Made by a program: the position numbers and the translations under genes
Part shown: positions 26,268 to 35,223 of the stretch, piece after piece
Position numbering within the stretch: the stretch's first letter is position 1
Layout of the letters: each line of letters opens with the position of its first letter
The notes under the pieces: generated by a model
The model's input: the letters and a program-made list of their open reading frames with translations, nothing else
Told to the model about the DNA's origin: nothing
Database searches by the model: none
NCBI GenBank assembly: GCA_031258965.1
Contig: JAIRMC010000014.1
Location: forward strand, 1 to 36,904
Direction of reading: 5' to 3'
DNA: 36,904 nt
Source: Azoarcus sp.
GTDB lineage: Bacteria > Pseudomonadota > Gammaproteobacteria > Burkholderiales > Rhodocyclaceae

Positions 26268-26873
26268 TCAGCGCCCGTCCGCGTCGCGCGCTTTCTTTTC
26301 TTCGAGTTCTCGAATGCGGGCATCGTATCGTGCACGGTCGCGGCGAGCGGTTTGGGCGCGGGAGCTGGCACGTTTCTGGGCGCTGACCCGTTCGCGGGAT
26401 TTTTTGGCGTTCGCGGACTGACGCACGATGGGTTTATGCGCGCCAGCGTTTTCGGGGTGTATCGTCGGCGTGGCGACATCGGCGGTGGGACTGGCGGCGG
26501 CGGTCGAGCGCGGAACGCCGCGTTCCTCGGCTTTCTTCGCCGCTTCGGTAGCGGCACGGTTGCGTTCGACAAGATCAAGGCGATGCGCTTCGGCTTCGAG
26601 CATGCGCGCCTTGCGGACGACGGCGAGACGTTCGCCCTTGGCTTTGTCGATGCAGCGGTTGACCAGGAAACGCTTGTAGCATGCCGCTTCCGCCGTCTGG
26701 TAGACGGCATCGGCCTCGTCGCGCAGACGTTCGGCTTCATCGCGCAAGGCTTCGATGCGCCCGGGGTTGTCGGACGCGGGCGGGTTGCCGCCATCGTCCC
26801 CGGCAGCGGACGGCATGACCGTTGCGGCGAGGAATGCGCAGGCAAGGAAACGGTATGGAAAACGGGCGGACAT
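26268..26873 (-). CDS. Exported coiled-coil protein of unknown function
   Basis: A 201-residue protein with a signal peptide (cleavage after SAA near residue 24). Residues 37-118 are a charged helical region likely to form a coiled coil, containing two cysteines (C65 and C74 in ACYKRFLVNRC) that could form a disulfide. A low-complexity Ala/Pro/Thr linker (120-150) is followed by a highly basic, helical C-terminus (155-201). ATG at 26873 was chosen over an in-frame TTG three codons earlier. I recognise no named family. It is divergent from the ABC-F gene and convergent with the small TPR-like gene. Confidence 0.72.
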   Translation of the reverse strand: MSARFPYRFLACAFLAATVMPSAAGDDGGNPPASDNPGRIEALRDEAERLRDEADAVYQTAEAACYKRFLVNRCIDKAKGERLAVVRKARMLEAEAHRLDLVERNRAATEAAKKAEERGVPRSTAAASPTADVATPTIHPENAGAHKPIVRQSANAKKSRERVSAQKRASSRAQTARRDRARYDARIRELEEKKARDADGR

Positions 26874-26942
26874 ATAGGGCAACCAAGGTGTATTCGAGTG
26901 TGCGTAGAATAGCGCCTTCCGTCATTTTCCGCGAATTCTGGC

Positions 26943-28880
26943 GTGATCCGTTTCTGCAATCTGCGCCTCACCCGGGGGGCGCGCATCCTGATCGACGAGG
27001 CATCGCTCCAGATTTTCCCCGGCTGGAAGGTGGGCCTCACCGGGGCGAACGGCAGCGGTAAGTCGAGCCTTTTCGCGCTGTTGCGCGGGCAGATTTTGCC
27101 GGATCGCGGCGATTTGGTCATGCCGTCCGCCTGGGTGATTGCTCACGTCTCGCAGGAAACGCCCGCCTTGCCGCAGGCGGCCATTGAATACGTGCTCGAC
27201 GGCGACGCTGAATTGCGCCGCATTGAAGCGGAGTTGGAGAGGGCCGAGGCCGCGCACGATGGGGTGCGCATCGCGGGATGGCACGCGCGCATGCAGGAGA
27301 TCGGCGCTTACGCGGCGCGCTCGCGCGCGGCGGCGCTGCTCGACGGGTTGGGTTTCGCCCCCGGCGACGCGGGGCGGCCCGTGGCGGATTTCTCCGGCGG
27401 TTGGCGGATGCGTCTCAATCTCGCGCAAGCTCTGATGTGCCGCTCCGATTTGTTGTTGCTCGATGAACCCACTAATCATCTCGATCTCGATGCAGTGATT
27501 TGGCTCGAACAATGGTTGCGCGACTATCGCGGCACTCTGCTGATGATTTCGCATGACCGCGAATTTCTCGATGCCAGTGTGGCGCGCATCGCGCACATTG
27601 AACAGGGGCGGCTCGCGCTCTACAGCGGCGGCTATTCTGACTTCGAGCGCCAGCGCGGCGAGCGCCTGGCCCAGCAGCAAGCGACGTTCGAGCGCCAGCA
27701 ACGCGAAATCGCGCACATGGAGGATTACATCCGGCGTTTTCGCGCCAAGGCCACGAAAGCGCGGCAGGCGCAGAGCCGCATCAAGGCACTGGAACGCATG
27801 GAGCGGATCGCGGCTGCCCACGTCGACACGCCTTTCACGTTTTCATTCCGCGAGGCCGCGCCCGCGCCTGATCCGCTGCTGCAAATCGAGGACGGCGCGG
27901 CGGGGTATGGCGAAACGCTCATCCTTGAAAACATTCGCCTGACTTTGCGGCCTGGCGAGCGCGTCGGCCTCCTGGGGCGCAACGGCGCGGGCAAGTCGAC
28001 GCTGGTCAAATTGCTGGCTGGGCGGCTCGCACTCGCGGCGGGGCGGCGGCGTGAAGGCAAAGGGCTGGCCGTGGGGTATTTTGCCCAGCATCAACTTGAA
28101 ACCTTGCGCCCGGACGAATCCGCGCTCCAGCATATGACCCGGCTCGACCCCGCCGCGCGCGAGCAGGATTTGCGTGATTATCTTGGCGGCTTCGATTTTT
28201 GCGGCGACGGCGGGGATGGCCGCTCCACCCCGGCCACCGTGCCTTGCGGGCCGTTTTCCGGCGGCGAGAAGTCGCGTTTGGCACTGGCGCTTCTCATCTG
28301 GCAACGGCCCAATCTGCTGCTGCTCGATGAGCCTGCCAACCACCTCGACCTCGAAATGCGCCACGCGCTCACGCTCGCGCTTCAGGAATACGAGGGCGCC
28401 ATGGTGCTGGTTTCTCACGACCGCGCCTTGCTGCGGGCATGTTGCGACCGGCTGTTGCTGGTCGACGATGGCCGCCTCCAGCCCTTCGATGGCGACGTCG
28501 ATGATTATCGCGCCTGGCTGGTGGCGCGCCGCGCCAGGCGCGACCGGAACGACGCCGATGCCGCCGGGCGTGCCTCGCGCCGCGCCAGCCGTCTCCAGTC
28601 CGAAGCCGAACGCCAGGCGGTGTTGGCCGCCCGCCGCCCGCTCGCCAAAGAGGTCGAACAGATCGAGAAAAAACTGGCCGTCTGGACGGGCGAGCAAAAA
28701 CTGCTGGAAGCCCGACTTGCCGATCCCACGCTCTACAATGCCGTTGATCATGGCAAGCGCGAGTCATTGCGGAATTTGCTCAAGCGCCAGACTGAACTGG
28801 CCGCCTGGATAGAGCAGGCCGAAATGCGCTGGATGGAGTTGTCGGCGCGGCTCGAAGATTTGACGCCGGATCGGGCGTGA
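26943..28880 (+). CDS. yheS: ABC-F family ATPase, YheS-like
   Basis: A soluble protein of 645 residues with two ABC ATPase domains and no membrane part; ABC-F proteins act on the ribosome. First domain: Walker A GANGSGKSS (34-42), signature SGGWRMRL, Walker B LLLLDEPTNHLDL. Second domain: GRNGAGKST (about 345-353), SGGEKSRLAL, LLLLDEPANHLDLE. The inter-domain linker with the PtIM helices is present and the C-terminus is a helical hairpin extension as in YheS. Start is GTG at 26943; no stronger start is available. The exact ABC-F subgroup (YheS rather than Uup) is my best match by motif and length. Confidence 0.9.
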   Translation: MIRFCNLRLTRGARILIDEASLQIFPGWKVGLTGANGSGKSSLFALLRGQILPDRGDLVMPSAWVIAHVSQETPALPQAAIEYVLDGDAELRRIEAELERAEAAHDGVRIAGWHARMQEIGAYAARSRAAALLDGLGFAPGDAGRPVADFSGGWRMRLNLAQALMCRSDLLLLDEPTNHLDLDAVIWLEQWLRDYRGTLLMISHDREFLDASVARIAHIEQGRLALYSGGYSDFERQRGERLAQQQATFERQQREIAHMEDYIRRFRAKATKARQAQSRIKALERMERIAAAHVDTPFTFSFREAAPAPDPLLQIEDGAAGYGETLILENIRLTLRPGERVGLLGRNGAGKSTLVKLLAGRLALAAGRRREGKGLAVGYFAQHQLETLRPDESALQHMTRLDPAAREQDLRDYLGGFDFCGDGGDGRSTPATVPCGPFSGGEKSRLALALLIWQRPNLLLLDEPANHLDLEMRHALTLALQEYEGAMVLVSHDRALLRACCDRLLLVDDGRLQPFDGDVDDYRAWLVARRARRDRNDADAAGRASRRASRLQSEAERQAVLAARRPLAKEVEQIEKKLAVWTGEQKLLEARLADPTLYNAVDHGKRESLRNLLKRQTELAAWIEQAEMRWMELSARLEDLTPDRA

Positions 28881-28989
28881 GGCTTCGGTGTTGTTTGGGG
28901 TTTGCCACGCGGCGCTTTCAAGGGGCAATATTGCTCGTTGTTTCAATCAGGGAATACAAAAGCAATGGAGGAAACGCCGGTTAAGTTGA

Positions 28990-29062
28990 TCGTCATTGCG
29001 AGCGAAGCGTGGCAATCCACGAACCGCATGCCACACTACGGCCTTTCGGTTCTCGCAATGAC
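28990..29062 (+). repeat. Palindromic repeat, GTCATTGCGAG family, copy C
   Basis: Arms CGTCATTGCGAG (28991-29002) and CTCGCAATGAC (29052-29062) enclose GCGAAGCGTGGCAATCCA, the form in which this repeat is often met dispersed in bacterial genomes. It lies in the 245-base gap between yheS and the next small gene, which holds nothing else I can identify. Confidence 0.8.
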
Positions 29063-29125
29063 ACTTGTCCAGTGTTCCTGGAGTATATTTGCTCTTGTCA
29101 AATCTGATGACCACGGGAGGAAACC

Positions 29126-29590
29126 ATGAACCGCATCATTTGCGTCGCACTGCTGTTGTTTGTCTTCGTGACGCCGCTGGCGCAAGCTGCAAACATCGCC
29201 CCGATGAAAACGTTCAAGAACAGGATCATCTTGAAAGAAGACGCGCCGGACGCTGCCAAAAAAACCTACAACGCCCTTGTCAAAGCCGCGCAGCAGGAAA
29301 AATGGGACATCGTCGGTGACGATGGCAATACCTTGCGTCTGAAACGTATCGTGCGGAAAAGGCACACCGTTGTCATTGACGTGCATATTCGCGGAAAGGC
29401 CGTGGACGTCGATTATGTCAGCAGCGAAAACATGCATTATCAAAAGAACGTGCAGGACACGCGCGGAGTATGTGGCGGCGAGCGAATCCCCGGCTTGACG
29501 GCTCGCTGTGCGGATGGTGAGGTCATCAACCCGAATTACGGCGCATGGGTATCGAGACTACTGAAAATCGCCAGCCGCGCGTCGAACTGA
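29126..29590 (+). CDS. Small exported protein of unknown function
   Basis: A 154-residue protein with a clear signal peptide (MNRIICVALLLFVFVTP, cleavage after AQA at residue 21). The mature part has a Lys-rich start, an alternating beta-strand region (TLRLKRIVRKRHTVVIDVHIRGKAVDVDYV, here broken into strands) and a C-terminal pair of cysteines (GVCGG and ARCADG). I recognise no family. The ATG has a good GGGAGGAAA ribosome binding site. It stands alone, after repeat copy C and convergent with orn. Confidence 0.78.
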   Translation: MNRIICVALLLFVFVTPLAQAANIAPMKTFKNRIILKEDAPDAAKKTYNALVKAAQQEKWDIVGDDGNTLRLKRIVRKRHTVVIDVHIRGKAVDVDYVSSENMHYQKNVQDTRGVCGGERIPGLTARCADGEVINPNYGAWVSRLLKIASRASN

Positions 29591-29611
29591 AAGACCGGGC
29601 CTCACGGTATT

Positions 29612-30160
29612 TCAGGGCAGTTTCAGGAAGGTATCGCGGTAGTGGCGCAGTTCGACGATGGATTCGGTGATGTCGGCGAGCGCCGTGTGCGAACCGGCTT
29701 TTTTTACGCCCTTATGGACTTCCGGATTCCAGCGTCTGGCGAGTTCCTTGAGCGTGGAAACGTCCAGGTTGCGGTAATGGAACCATGCCTCGAATCGGGG
29801 CATGTAGTTCGCTAGAAAGCGGCGATCCTGGCATACCGTGTTGCCGCACATCGGCGAGATGCCCTTTGGCGCCCATTGTTCAAGGAAGGCCAGCATCGTC
29901 GCCTCGGCTTCGGCCTCGGTGACGCGGGAAGCGCGTACACGCTCGATCAGGCCGGATCGGCCATGGGTGCCTTTATTCCACGCATCCATGGCACCGAGCA
30001 CGGCATCGGATTGATGCACCGCGATCACCGGCGCTTCGGCAACGATATCAAGCGCGTTGTTGGTGATGACCAGGCCGATCTCGATGATGCGGTCGCGTCC
30101 GGGGTCGAGGCCGGTCATCTCGAGGTCGAGCCAAATCAGGTGGTTCGCGTCCTGTGCCAT
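29612..30160 (-). CDS. orn: Oligoribonuclease
   Basis: 3'-5' exoribonuclease of the DEDDh family that degrades 2-5-nucleotide RNAs, including pGpG from cyclic di-GMP breakdown. The 182-residue length is typical. Catalytic residues are D11 and E13 (WLDLEMTG), D112 (CQDRRFL) and H158/D163 in the SHTALADI segment. ATG at 30160 ([10 protein letters not shown]) is the normal start. It diverges from rsgA, a very common arrangement in proteobacteria. Confidence 0.97.
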   Translation of the reverse strand: MAQDANHLIWLDLEMTGLDPGRDRIIEIGLVITNNALDIVAEAPVIAVHQSDAVLGAMDAWNKGTHGRSGLIERVRASRVTEAEAEATMLAFLEQWAPKGISPMCGNTVCQDRRFLANYMPRFEAWFHYRNLDVSTLKELARRWNPEVHKGVKKAGSHTALADITESIVELRHYRDTFLKLP

Positions 30161-30230
30161 AATTTCCAATCCTTTTCGCCCATGCCGGGCCGCGCCGCGG
30201 CAACGACAAAACACCCCAAAGGCCGCGATT

Positions 30231-31163
30231 GTGTCACAAAATGCCCGCCGATCTCCCCTGCCGCGAGCGGACGCGCGCATCGAAGGTACCGTCGCCGCCG
30301 CATTTGGCCGCCATTTCGAGGTGCGCACAGCCATGGGCGTCATGCGTTGCCACACACGGGGCAGGAAAAACGCTTACGCCTGCGGCGACAAAGTCGAAAT
30401 TGCCCCTGCGGGCGTCGGACTCGGCGTTATCGAAACCCTGCTCCCGCGACGCAATCTGTTGTGGCGCTCCGACGCATTCCGCCAAAAACTGATTGCCGCC
30501 AATCTCAGCCGTATCGTCATTGTCGTCGCGCCCGAGCCGCGTTTCTCCAGCCTGCTGGTGTCACGCTGCCTGGCGGCGGCGGAAAGCGAAAACATCTCCG
30601 CGCTGATCGTGCTTAACAAAGTGGATCTCGCAGCCGGCCTGCCCGTTGCGCGCGAGCGGCTGCAAATCTTCGCCGCGCTCGGTTATCCCGTGCTCGAACT
30701 CTCGGCGCTGACGGACATGGACGCGCTTGTGCCATGGCTGCATGGCGAACGCGCCATTTTCGTCGGCCAATCGGGCATGGGCAAATCCACCCTCATCAAT
30801 GCGCTCGTGCCCGAAGCGTCGGCGGCTACCGCTGAAATCTCCGGCGCGCTTGGCAGCGGTCGCCACACCACGACATTTTCCCGGCTCTACCCGCGCGTCG
30901 GCGACGGCTGGCTTATCGACAGCCCCGGCCTGCAAGCATTCGGACTTGCTCACCTCGATGCCCTGGCGCTGGAAGCCGCTTTCATCGAATTTCGCCCTCA
31001 CCTCGGGAAATGCCGCTTCCGCGACTGCCGCCACGCCGCCGAACCGGGGTGCGAACTCCGCGCCGCCGTGGATGCGGGCATTATCGACGCGCGCCGCTTC
31101 GAGCATTTCCGGATCATCCGCGCGGAAATCACCGCCGCCCGCCGCGCCAATCCGGGTTGGTGA
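30231..31163 (+). CDS. rsgA: Small ribosomal subunit biogenesis GTPase RsgA
   Basis: Circularly permuted GTPase that checks late maturation of the 30S subunit. With a GTG start at 30231 the protein has 310 residues: an OB-fold domain (about 17-75, [13 protein letters not shown] and CHTRG), then G4 NKVD (129-132), G1 GQSGMGKST (179-187), G3 DSPG (230-233) and a zinc motif C261, C266, H268, C274. The GTG was chosen because an AAAGG site lies eight bases before it; no ATG is suitably placed and the longer open frame covers the intergenic region and orn. Divergent from orn. Confidence 0.92.
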   Translation: MSQNARRSPLPRADARIEGTVAAAFGRHFEVRTAMGVMRCHTRGRKNAYACGDKVEIAPAGVGLGVIETLLPRRNLLWRSDAFRQKLIAANLSRIVIVVAPEPRFSSLLVSRCLAAAESENISALIVLNKVDLAAGLPVARERLQIFAALGYPVLELSALTDMDALVPWLHGERAIFVGQSGMGKSTLINALVPEASAATAEISGALGSGRHTTTFSRLYPRVGDGWLIDSPGLQAFGLAHLDALALEAAFIEFRPHLGKCRFRDCRHAAEPGCELRAAVDAGIIDARRFEHFRIIRAEITAARRANPGW

Positions 31164-31220
31164 ATCCGGTCTCGGAAAGAAAAGCGGCGACTTCTTCTCC
31201 ACCGCTTTACGATTTCAATT

Positions 31221-32669
31221 TCAGCGAAATTCCGTGAGACGTGAATTCTGCGAATATTTCGTTGAACTCACGCCCTGCTGGAAAGCAAAGCCGTAATCTT
31301 CCAGATAATAATAGGTGGAAAGTTCATCGTCCCGATCGCCAACGATATGGCACTTCAATTCCTTGGCATTTCCCTGAAGTTGCGGATTCAGCCCGTCCGC
31401 CGAAACATTTCGGATGATCTTGCAAATGACTTCTACCTCCTTGCTGGACAGGTTCGTCACAATATCCGCAACACGCGTCCGCTGCCGGTAGCTCAATTGG
31501 CCATTGACGGGCATCTTGTTCCAGTCTCCCCGCAACTCCAGCCGGTCTACGATGGAAACATTCTGGATATCGGTACTATTGAATGACTGGCCGATGGGTA
31601 TCATCCCCAGGAAACTCATTTGTTCGGTTTTGTCGCCGCTCTCGAATTGCACGATGTGAAAGACGCCCGGTGTTTCCGTGCCTTTTATTGATGCCTCTTG
31701 CAAGAAAGAACCAGACTTGCTGTTCAGCCGCGCCGCTGCGCTGCCGCTTTTGAATGTTTTGGTGCCTTCGACACGTATATAACTGAGCGGTTGCTTGGGC
31801 TGCGCGAAATGGAGTTTCGCAATCTGGTTCACGACATTGGCGTCGAGCGCGGGCAAGGCAGCGAAATCCGGGAATTGCTTATCGCGCGTTTCGGGTGGCA
31901 CCAAGGTTTCAAGCAATTCCTTTTTACCGCAGACGGTTGTCAGCAAAGTAGAGAAGTCGCTGGGCGCCTGGCCGAAATTGACTGCCGGGGGGCGCGCGGC
32001 CAGGCCGCCGTCCGTTACCGTCTGTTGTTGATCCAGATAATGGACATAAAGAAGGGAATAGCTCTGCCTCAGGCAATCCACATGGTAGAACCCGGCCCGG
32101 CGCGCATAAGGCGCCTTGAACAGCCGGATATATGCAAGATAGGGATAGTCGATGGCTGCCCAGAAATGCAGGCTGCCATCGCCCCGATCTTGCACGCTCG
32201 TGACATCGAGAAGAATCTGCGTATCGCTCCGTTTGTTGTAGACGACCTCGCGCCACGCAGGCTCGCGTTCGCATGCTTGCTGCACTTTGGGCAACTGGCG
32301 AATGAGATCAGCGGTGCGTTCGCTCAGCGCGAGCGGCGGCGAGTATGTTGCCGTTCCGCTGCCGTAGCGCCTCACCCCCGTGGCATGGGATGGCTTGTCG
32401 GCGGCAAGATCGGCATAAACCCAGGCAGCCGACCCGGCGGCACAGCTTGCCTGGAGATAAAACAAGCCTTCGTCACTCTGCACGGACAGGGAAACCTTGT
32501 TTCCATCGCGCAGCAAACTTTGTTCGACGACCTCGCCCTTGTCAAGCGCCGACGAAACCGCTCGATCAGTTTGTTCCAGCTCATCAGCAGGCTTTACCGG
32601 GAGAGAAGCACTGCACGCGGACACCGCAATAACCACGGGAAACACAGCCAACCGAAGCATCATGGACAT
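31221..32669 (-). CDS. Large lipoprotein of unknown function
   Basis: A 482-residue predicted lipoprotein: signal peptide with lipobox VSAC, Cys19 the acylated residue. The mature protein is mixed alpha/beta without an obvious repeat; it has scattered cysteines (for example near residues 77, 131, 199, 247) that could make periplasmic disulfides. I recognise no domain. The ATG at 32669 has an AAGGAT ribosome binding site. Codon use is visibly more A/T-rich than in neighbours such as rsgA, suggesting acquisition by transfer. Its neighbours are also envelope proteins, which is the only hint at role. Confidence 0.8.
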   Translation of the reverse strand: MSMMLRLAVFPVVIAVSACSASLPVKPADELEQTDRAVSSALDKGEVVEQSLLRDGNKVSLSVQSDEGLFYLQASCAAGSAAWVYADLAADKPSHATGVRRYGSGTATYSPPLALSERTADLIRQLPKVQQACEREPAWREVVYNKRSDTQILLDVTSVQDRGDGSLHFWAAIDYPYLAYIRLFKAPYARRAGFYHVDCLRQSYSLLYVHYLDQQQTVTDGGLAARPPAVNFGQAPSDFSTLLTTVCGKKELLETLVPPETRDKQFPDFAALPALDANVVNQIAKLHFAQPKQPLSYIRVEGTKTFKSGSAAARLNSKSGSFLQEASIKGTETPGVFHIVQFESGDKTEQMSFLGMIPIGQSFNSTDIQNVSIVDRLELRGDWNKMPVNGQLSYRQRTRVADIVTNLSSKEVEVICKIIRNVSADGLNPQLQGNAKELKCHIVGDRDDELSTYYYLEDYGFAFQQGVSSTKYSQNSRLTEFR

Positions 32670-33156
32670 GATGGATCCTTAAAATTTCCGAGAACCTCGC
32701 CGGTTCGTGCCATAAAATATCGAAAGGCCGTCATTTTAACGCTTTCCCCGTGCCGTGCAATCGCCGTACCCGCGAAATGGCGGCGGACGGCGGGGTCGAG
32801 TATCCGTCGCCATGTCATATTCGAGGCACAATCGCCGAAAGGCGGATTCGAGGAAATGCTTCCCGATATTCATCTTTTGGAAAACTGCTTCATGGAAAGC
32901 GAATCCAATTGCAATGCGTGCGATGCGCATTTACATTTTTGGCCGTTTACAAATCGACAAAAGAATCTTCCAATCAATTTGCCATGAGAGCGCCTTCACG
33001 AACCCCGCGAAAGACCCTGGATGACGAGAATTACGCAGAAGAATTATTATTATTCAATTCACGTAAAATAGTATGTCCGGCATTTTCACGCCACGAAGAA
33101 ATGATATGATTCCAGTGTTTTAGCTTTTCCTGTTTTTGTCGAAGGGGAACCCTTTC
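32670..33156. other. AT-richer intergenic stretch
   Basis: 487 bases without a gene I can support. The part from about 32830 to 33130 is much richer in A and T than the rest of the window. A 43-codon frame at 32856-32987 on the plus strand has GAGGAA directly against its ATG (too close for a normal ribosome binding site) and no recognisable product. Promoters for the flanking divergent genes should lie here. Confidence 0.5.
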
Positions 33157-34062
33157 ATGTCACCGCACATCGTCCGCAAACCTTTGTTCTACATGTATGG
33201 CATCATCGTTGTGTTTTTGCTGCCCTGTCTCAATATCGCGGCCCGCGCGCAGGACAGCGCCGCCGAGCAGGAAATCCAGGCCGCAGCCGAGGTCATGAAG
33301 AAGGCTCTCGTGCCAGGGCCGAAAAACGTTCCGCTTGGCGGACGGGCCGTCATCGAACTACCGGAAAAATTCGCCTTCGTTCCAAAGGCAGAGGCGGCCC
33401 GCTTCATGCGCGCGCTTGGCAACATGGTCGATAAGGATTTCATCGGGCTGGTCCTCGGTGAACGGCTGAGCGGTTTCGTCGCCATCGAATTCTCGCCCTC
33501 GGGTTACATCAAGGACGACGACGCCAAAGATTGGAACACCGACGAATTGCTGCAAAACCTGAAAGACGGCACCGAGCGCGCCAACAAAGAACGCACCAAG
33601 CGCGGCTTGCCCGAAATCGCCGTGCTGGGCTGGATCGAAAAACCGGCCTACGATGCCAGCGCGCACCGACTGGTATGGTCGGCTTCCTCGCAGCGCAAGA
33701 ACGCGCCTCCCGGTGAGGAACAGGGCGTGAATTACAACACTTATTTGCTCGGACGCGAGGGTTATCTGTCGCTCAATCTAGTGACTGACGCCGATAGCGT
33801 CGAAGGGGAAAAGCCCGTGGCGAAACAGCTACTTGCCGCTGTCGGCTTCAACAATGGGCAGCGTTACGAAGATTTCAACGCCGCCACCGACCATGTGGCG
33901 GAATACGGGCTGGCCGCGTTGGTCGGCGGCCTTGCCGCAAAGAAACTCGGGTTGCTGGCGGTCATTGGCGTTTTTCTCGTCAAGACGTGGAAAATCATCC
34001 TGCTCGGGTTGCTCGCCGCCGTGGCGATTGGCAAGCGTTTTTTTAAGCGCAAGGAAACTTGA
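33157..34062 (+). CDS. DUF2167 family membrane protein
   Basis: A 301-residue protein with a signal peptide or N-terminal anchor (residues 9-32, cleavage possibly after ARA), a soluble region resembling DUF2167 (GGRAVIELPEKFAFVPKAEA, then GLVLGERLSGFVAIEFSPSGYIKDDDA), and one or two C-terminal transmembrane helices (about 250-292) followed by the basic KRFFKRKET. The function of DUF2167 is not established. ATG at 33157 has an AAGGGGAA site. It is convergent with the DUF799 lipoprotein gene. Confidence 0.85.
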   Translation: MSPHIVRKPLFYMYGIIVVFLLPCLNIAARAQDSAAEQEIQAAAEVMKKALVPGPKNVPLGGRAVIELPEKFAFVPKAEAARFMRALGNMVDKDFIGLVLGERLSGFVAIEFSPSGYIKDDDAKDWNTDELLQNLKDGTERANKERTKRGLPEIAVLGWIEKPAYDASAHRLVWSASSQRKNAPPGEEQGVNYNTYLLGREGYLSLNLVTDADSVEGEKPVAKQLLAAVGFNNGQRYEDFNAATDHVAEYGLAALVGGLAAKKLGLLAVIGVFLVKTWKIILLGLLAAVAIGKRFFKRKET

Positions 34063-34169
34063 GGAAGCGCCGCGCCGGATGAGTTGATACCCGGATCCAG
34101 CGTGAGTCGCCGAGCCGAAGGCGAGTCGCCGAACCGACCATTTGCCGCATGGCGCGGTTCGAAGAAAGC

Positions 34170-34859
34170 TCAGTCGGTACCGAACCCAGGGTGATAGGGG
34201 CCGTAAAGGAGACCGTTGAAGCGTCCGACGGAAAGAAGCTGGTAACTCGCGGCCCGTCCTACTTCGTGCGATCTGTCCGTCAGGCTGTTGACGATCTGCT
34301 TGATGGCCGCGCTTACCAGCATGCCGATTAGGCCGCCGCCATTGTTGTTGTTTTGCCCGGTGGAAACATAGGTATATCCCTGCCAGAGTTCATCGCCGCT
34401 TCGGAGGTCGACGAGCCTGGCGGAAGCGGAGGCTTCCACCACGCTGTCAACCAGGCGGTAACTGACGCCGAAGCGGTCGATTGAAATGTAAAGCGCCGCG
34501 TCGGCGCCAAAGATTTCGCGCAATTTGTCCAGCGGAAGCGCCTGTGCCTCATCGGCGACGGTGACGCCGTTCTGCTTGAAGGTCTCTTCCGAGAGTGTCA
34601 CCGGAATCACATAATAGCCGCCTTCTCCCAGAGGGAGTGTCGCGGCGGACAAAATACTCAGGGGGGCCTTGATTTCCGGAGAACGGTTGACCGGCGGCAA
34701 CACCAGGATGGAACGCGGACGGCTTGCCCGATAGGCGGTGTAATCAAGCCGCTTGGGCGGCGTCACGCATGCGACAAGCAAAAGCGACGCCCCGGCCGCC
34801 ATGGCAAGACGCATCGCCGAAAAACGCGATGCGGGAAAAAGACTTGTGCGTGAGATCAT
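34170..34859 (-). CDS. DUF799 (GNA1162-like) lipoprotein
   Basis: A 229-residue outer-membrane-type lipoprotein with lipobox LVAC and acylated Cys31. The mature part contains the DUF799 core: SILVLPPVNRSPEIKA, GGYYVIPVTLSEETFKQNG, and FGADAALYISIDRFG. The Neisseria homologue is GNA1162. The ATG at 34859 overlaps the upstream stop by four bases, so the long N-terminal extension before the hydrophobic segment is probably real; MRLAMAAG at codon 16 is an alternative. Third gene of a three-lipoprotein operon. Confidence 0.9.
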   Translation of the reverse strand: MISRTSLFPASRFSAMRLAMAAGASLLLVACVTPPKRLDYTAYRASRPRSILVLPPVNRSPEIKAPLSILSAATLPLGEGGYYVIPVTLSEETFKQNGVTVADEAQALPLDKLREIFGADAALYISIDRFGVSYRLVDSVVEASASARLVDLRSGDELWQGYTYVSTGQNNNNGGGLIGMLVSAAIKQIVNSLTDRSHEVGRAASYQLLSVGRFNGLLYGPYHPGFGTD

Positions 34860-35221
34860 TGTTGTTGGCGGTATTTATTTAGCAAAAAATCCATGAACAC
34901 GGCGGACTCGGGAAAACGCGCCTTTTCTTTCCCGAAACATTCAGCCGCCTTGTCATCATGGCCGGTTTCCGCGTAAAGCAGGCCCAGGTGCGCGTAAAAC
35001 CCCGGCGGCGCAATCTTGCCGCTGGCGTCTATTTTGTTGATGTCGCGCTCCATCGCTTCGATTTGTGCTTCCCGGCTTTCGCCTTTCAAATGCGCATAAA
35101 CCTGCGCCTCGTAGCTTCCCCAACGGTAAAGCGGTTCCGGCCTGCTCGCGCAGCCGGAAAGAAAGGCGACAAAAACGAATACCGGGAAAAAGCGGCGCGG
35201 CCAGCGCGTTTTCATCGCCAT
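34856..35221 (-). CDS. DUF4810 lipoprotein
   Basis: A 121-residue lipoprotein, lipobox LSGC with Cys24, followed by helices of TPR character (YAHLGLLYAETGHDDKAAECFGKEKARFPESAVFMDFLLNKY). The sequence PLYRWGSYEAQVY is typical of DUF4810. ATG at 35221 lies two bases after the CsgG-like stop; an alternative ATG is at 35215. It sits between the CsgG-like and DUF799 genes as in other proteobacteria, pointing to one envelope complex. Confidence 0.9.
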   Translation of the reverse strand: MAMKTRWPRRFFPVFVFVAFLSGCASRPEPLYRWGSYEAQVYAHLKGESREAQIEAMERDINKIDASGKIAPPGFYAHLGLLYAETGHDDKAAECFGKEKARFPESAVFMDFLLNKYRQQQ

Positions 35222-35223
35222 TT

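Noticed and set aside
31698-32987. A long plus-strand frame opposite the large lipoprotein, ending in a possible 43-codon ORF at 32856
   Set aside because: Mostly a shadow; the small ORF has its purine-rich site directly against the ATG and no recognisable product.
34104-34137. Two tandem copies of GAGTCGCCGAGCCGA-like sequence, 19-base period, after the DUF2167 gene
   Set aside because: Only two units and no array, so it does not support a CRISPR or satellite call.
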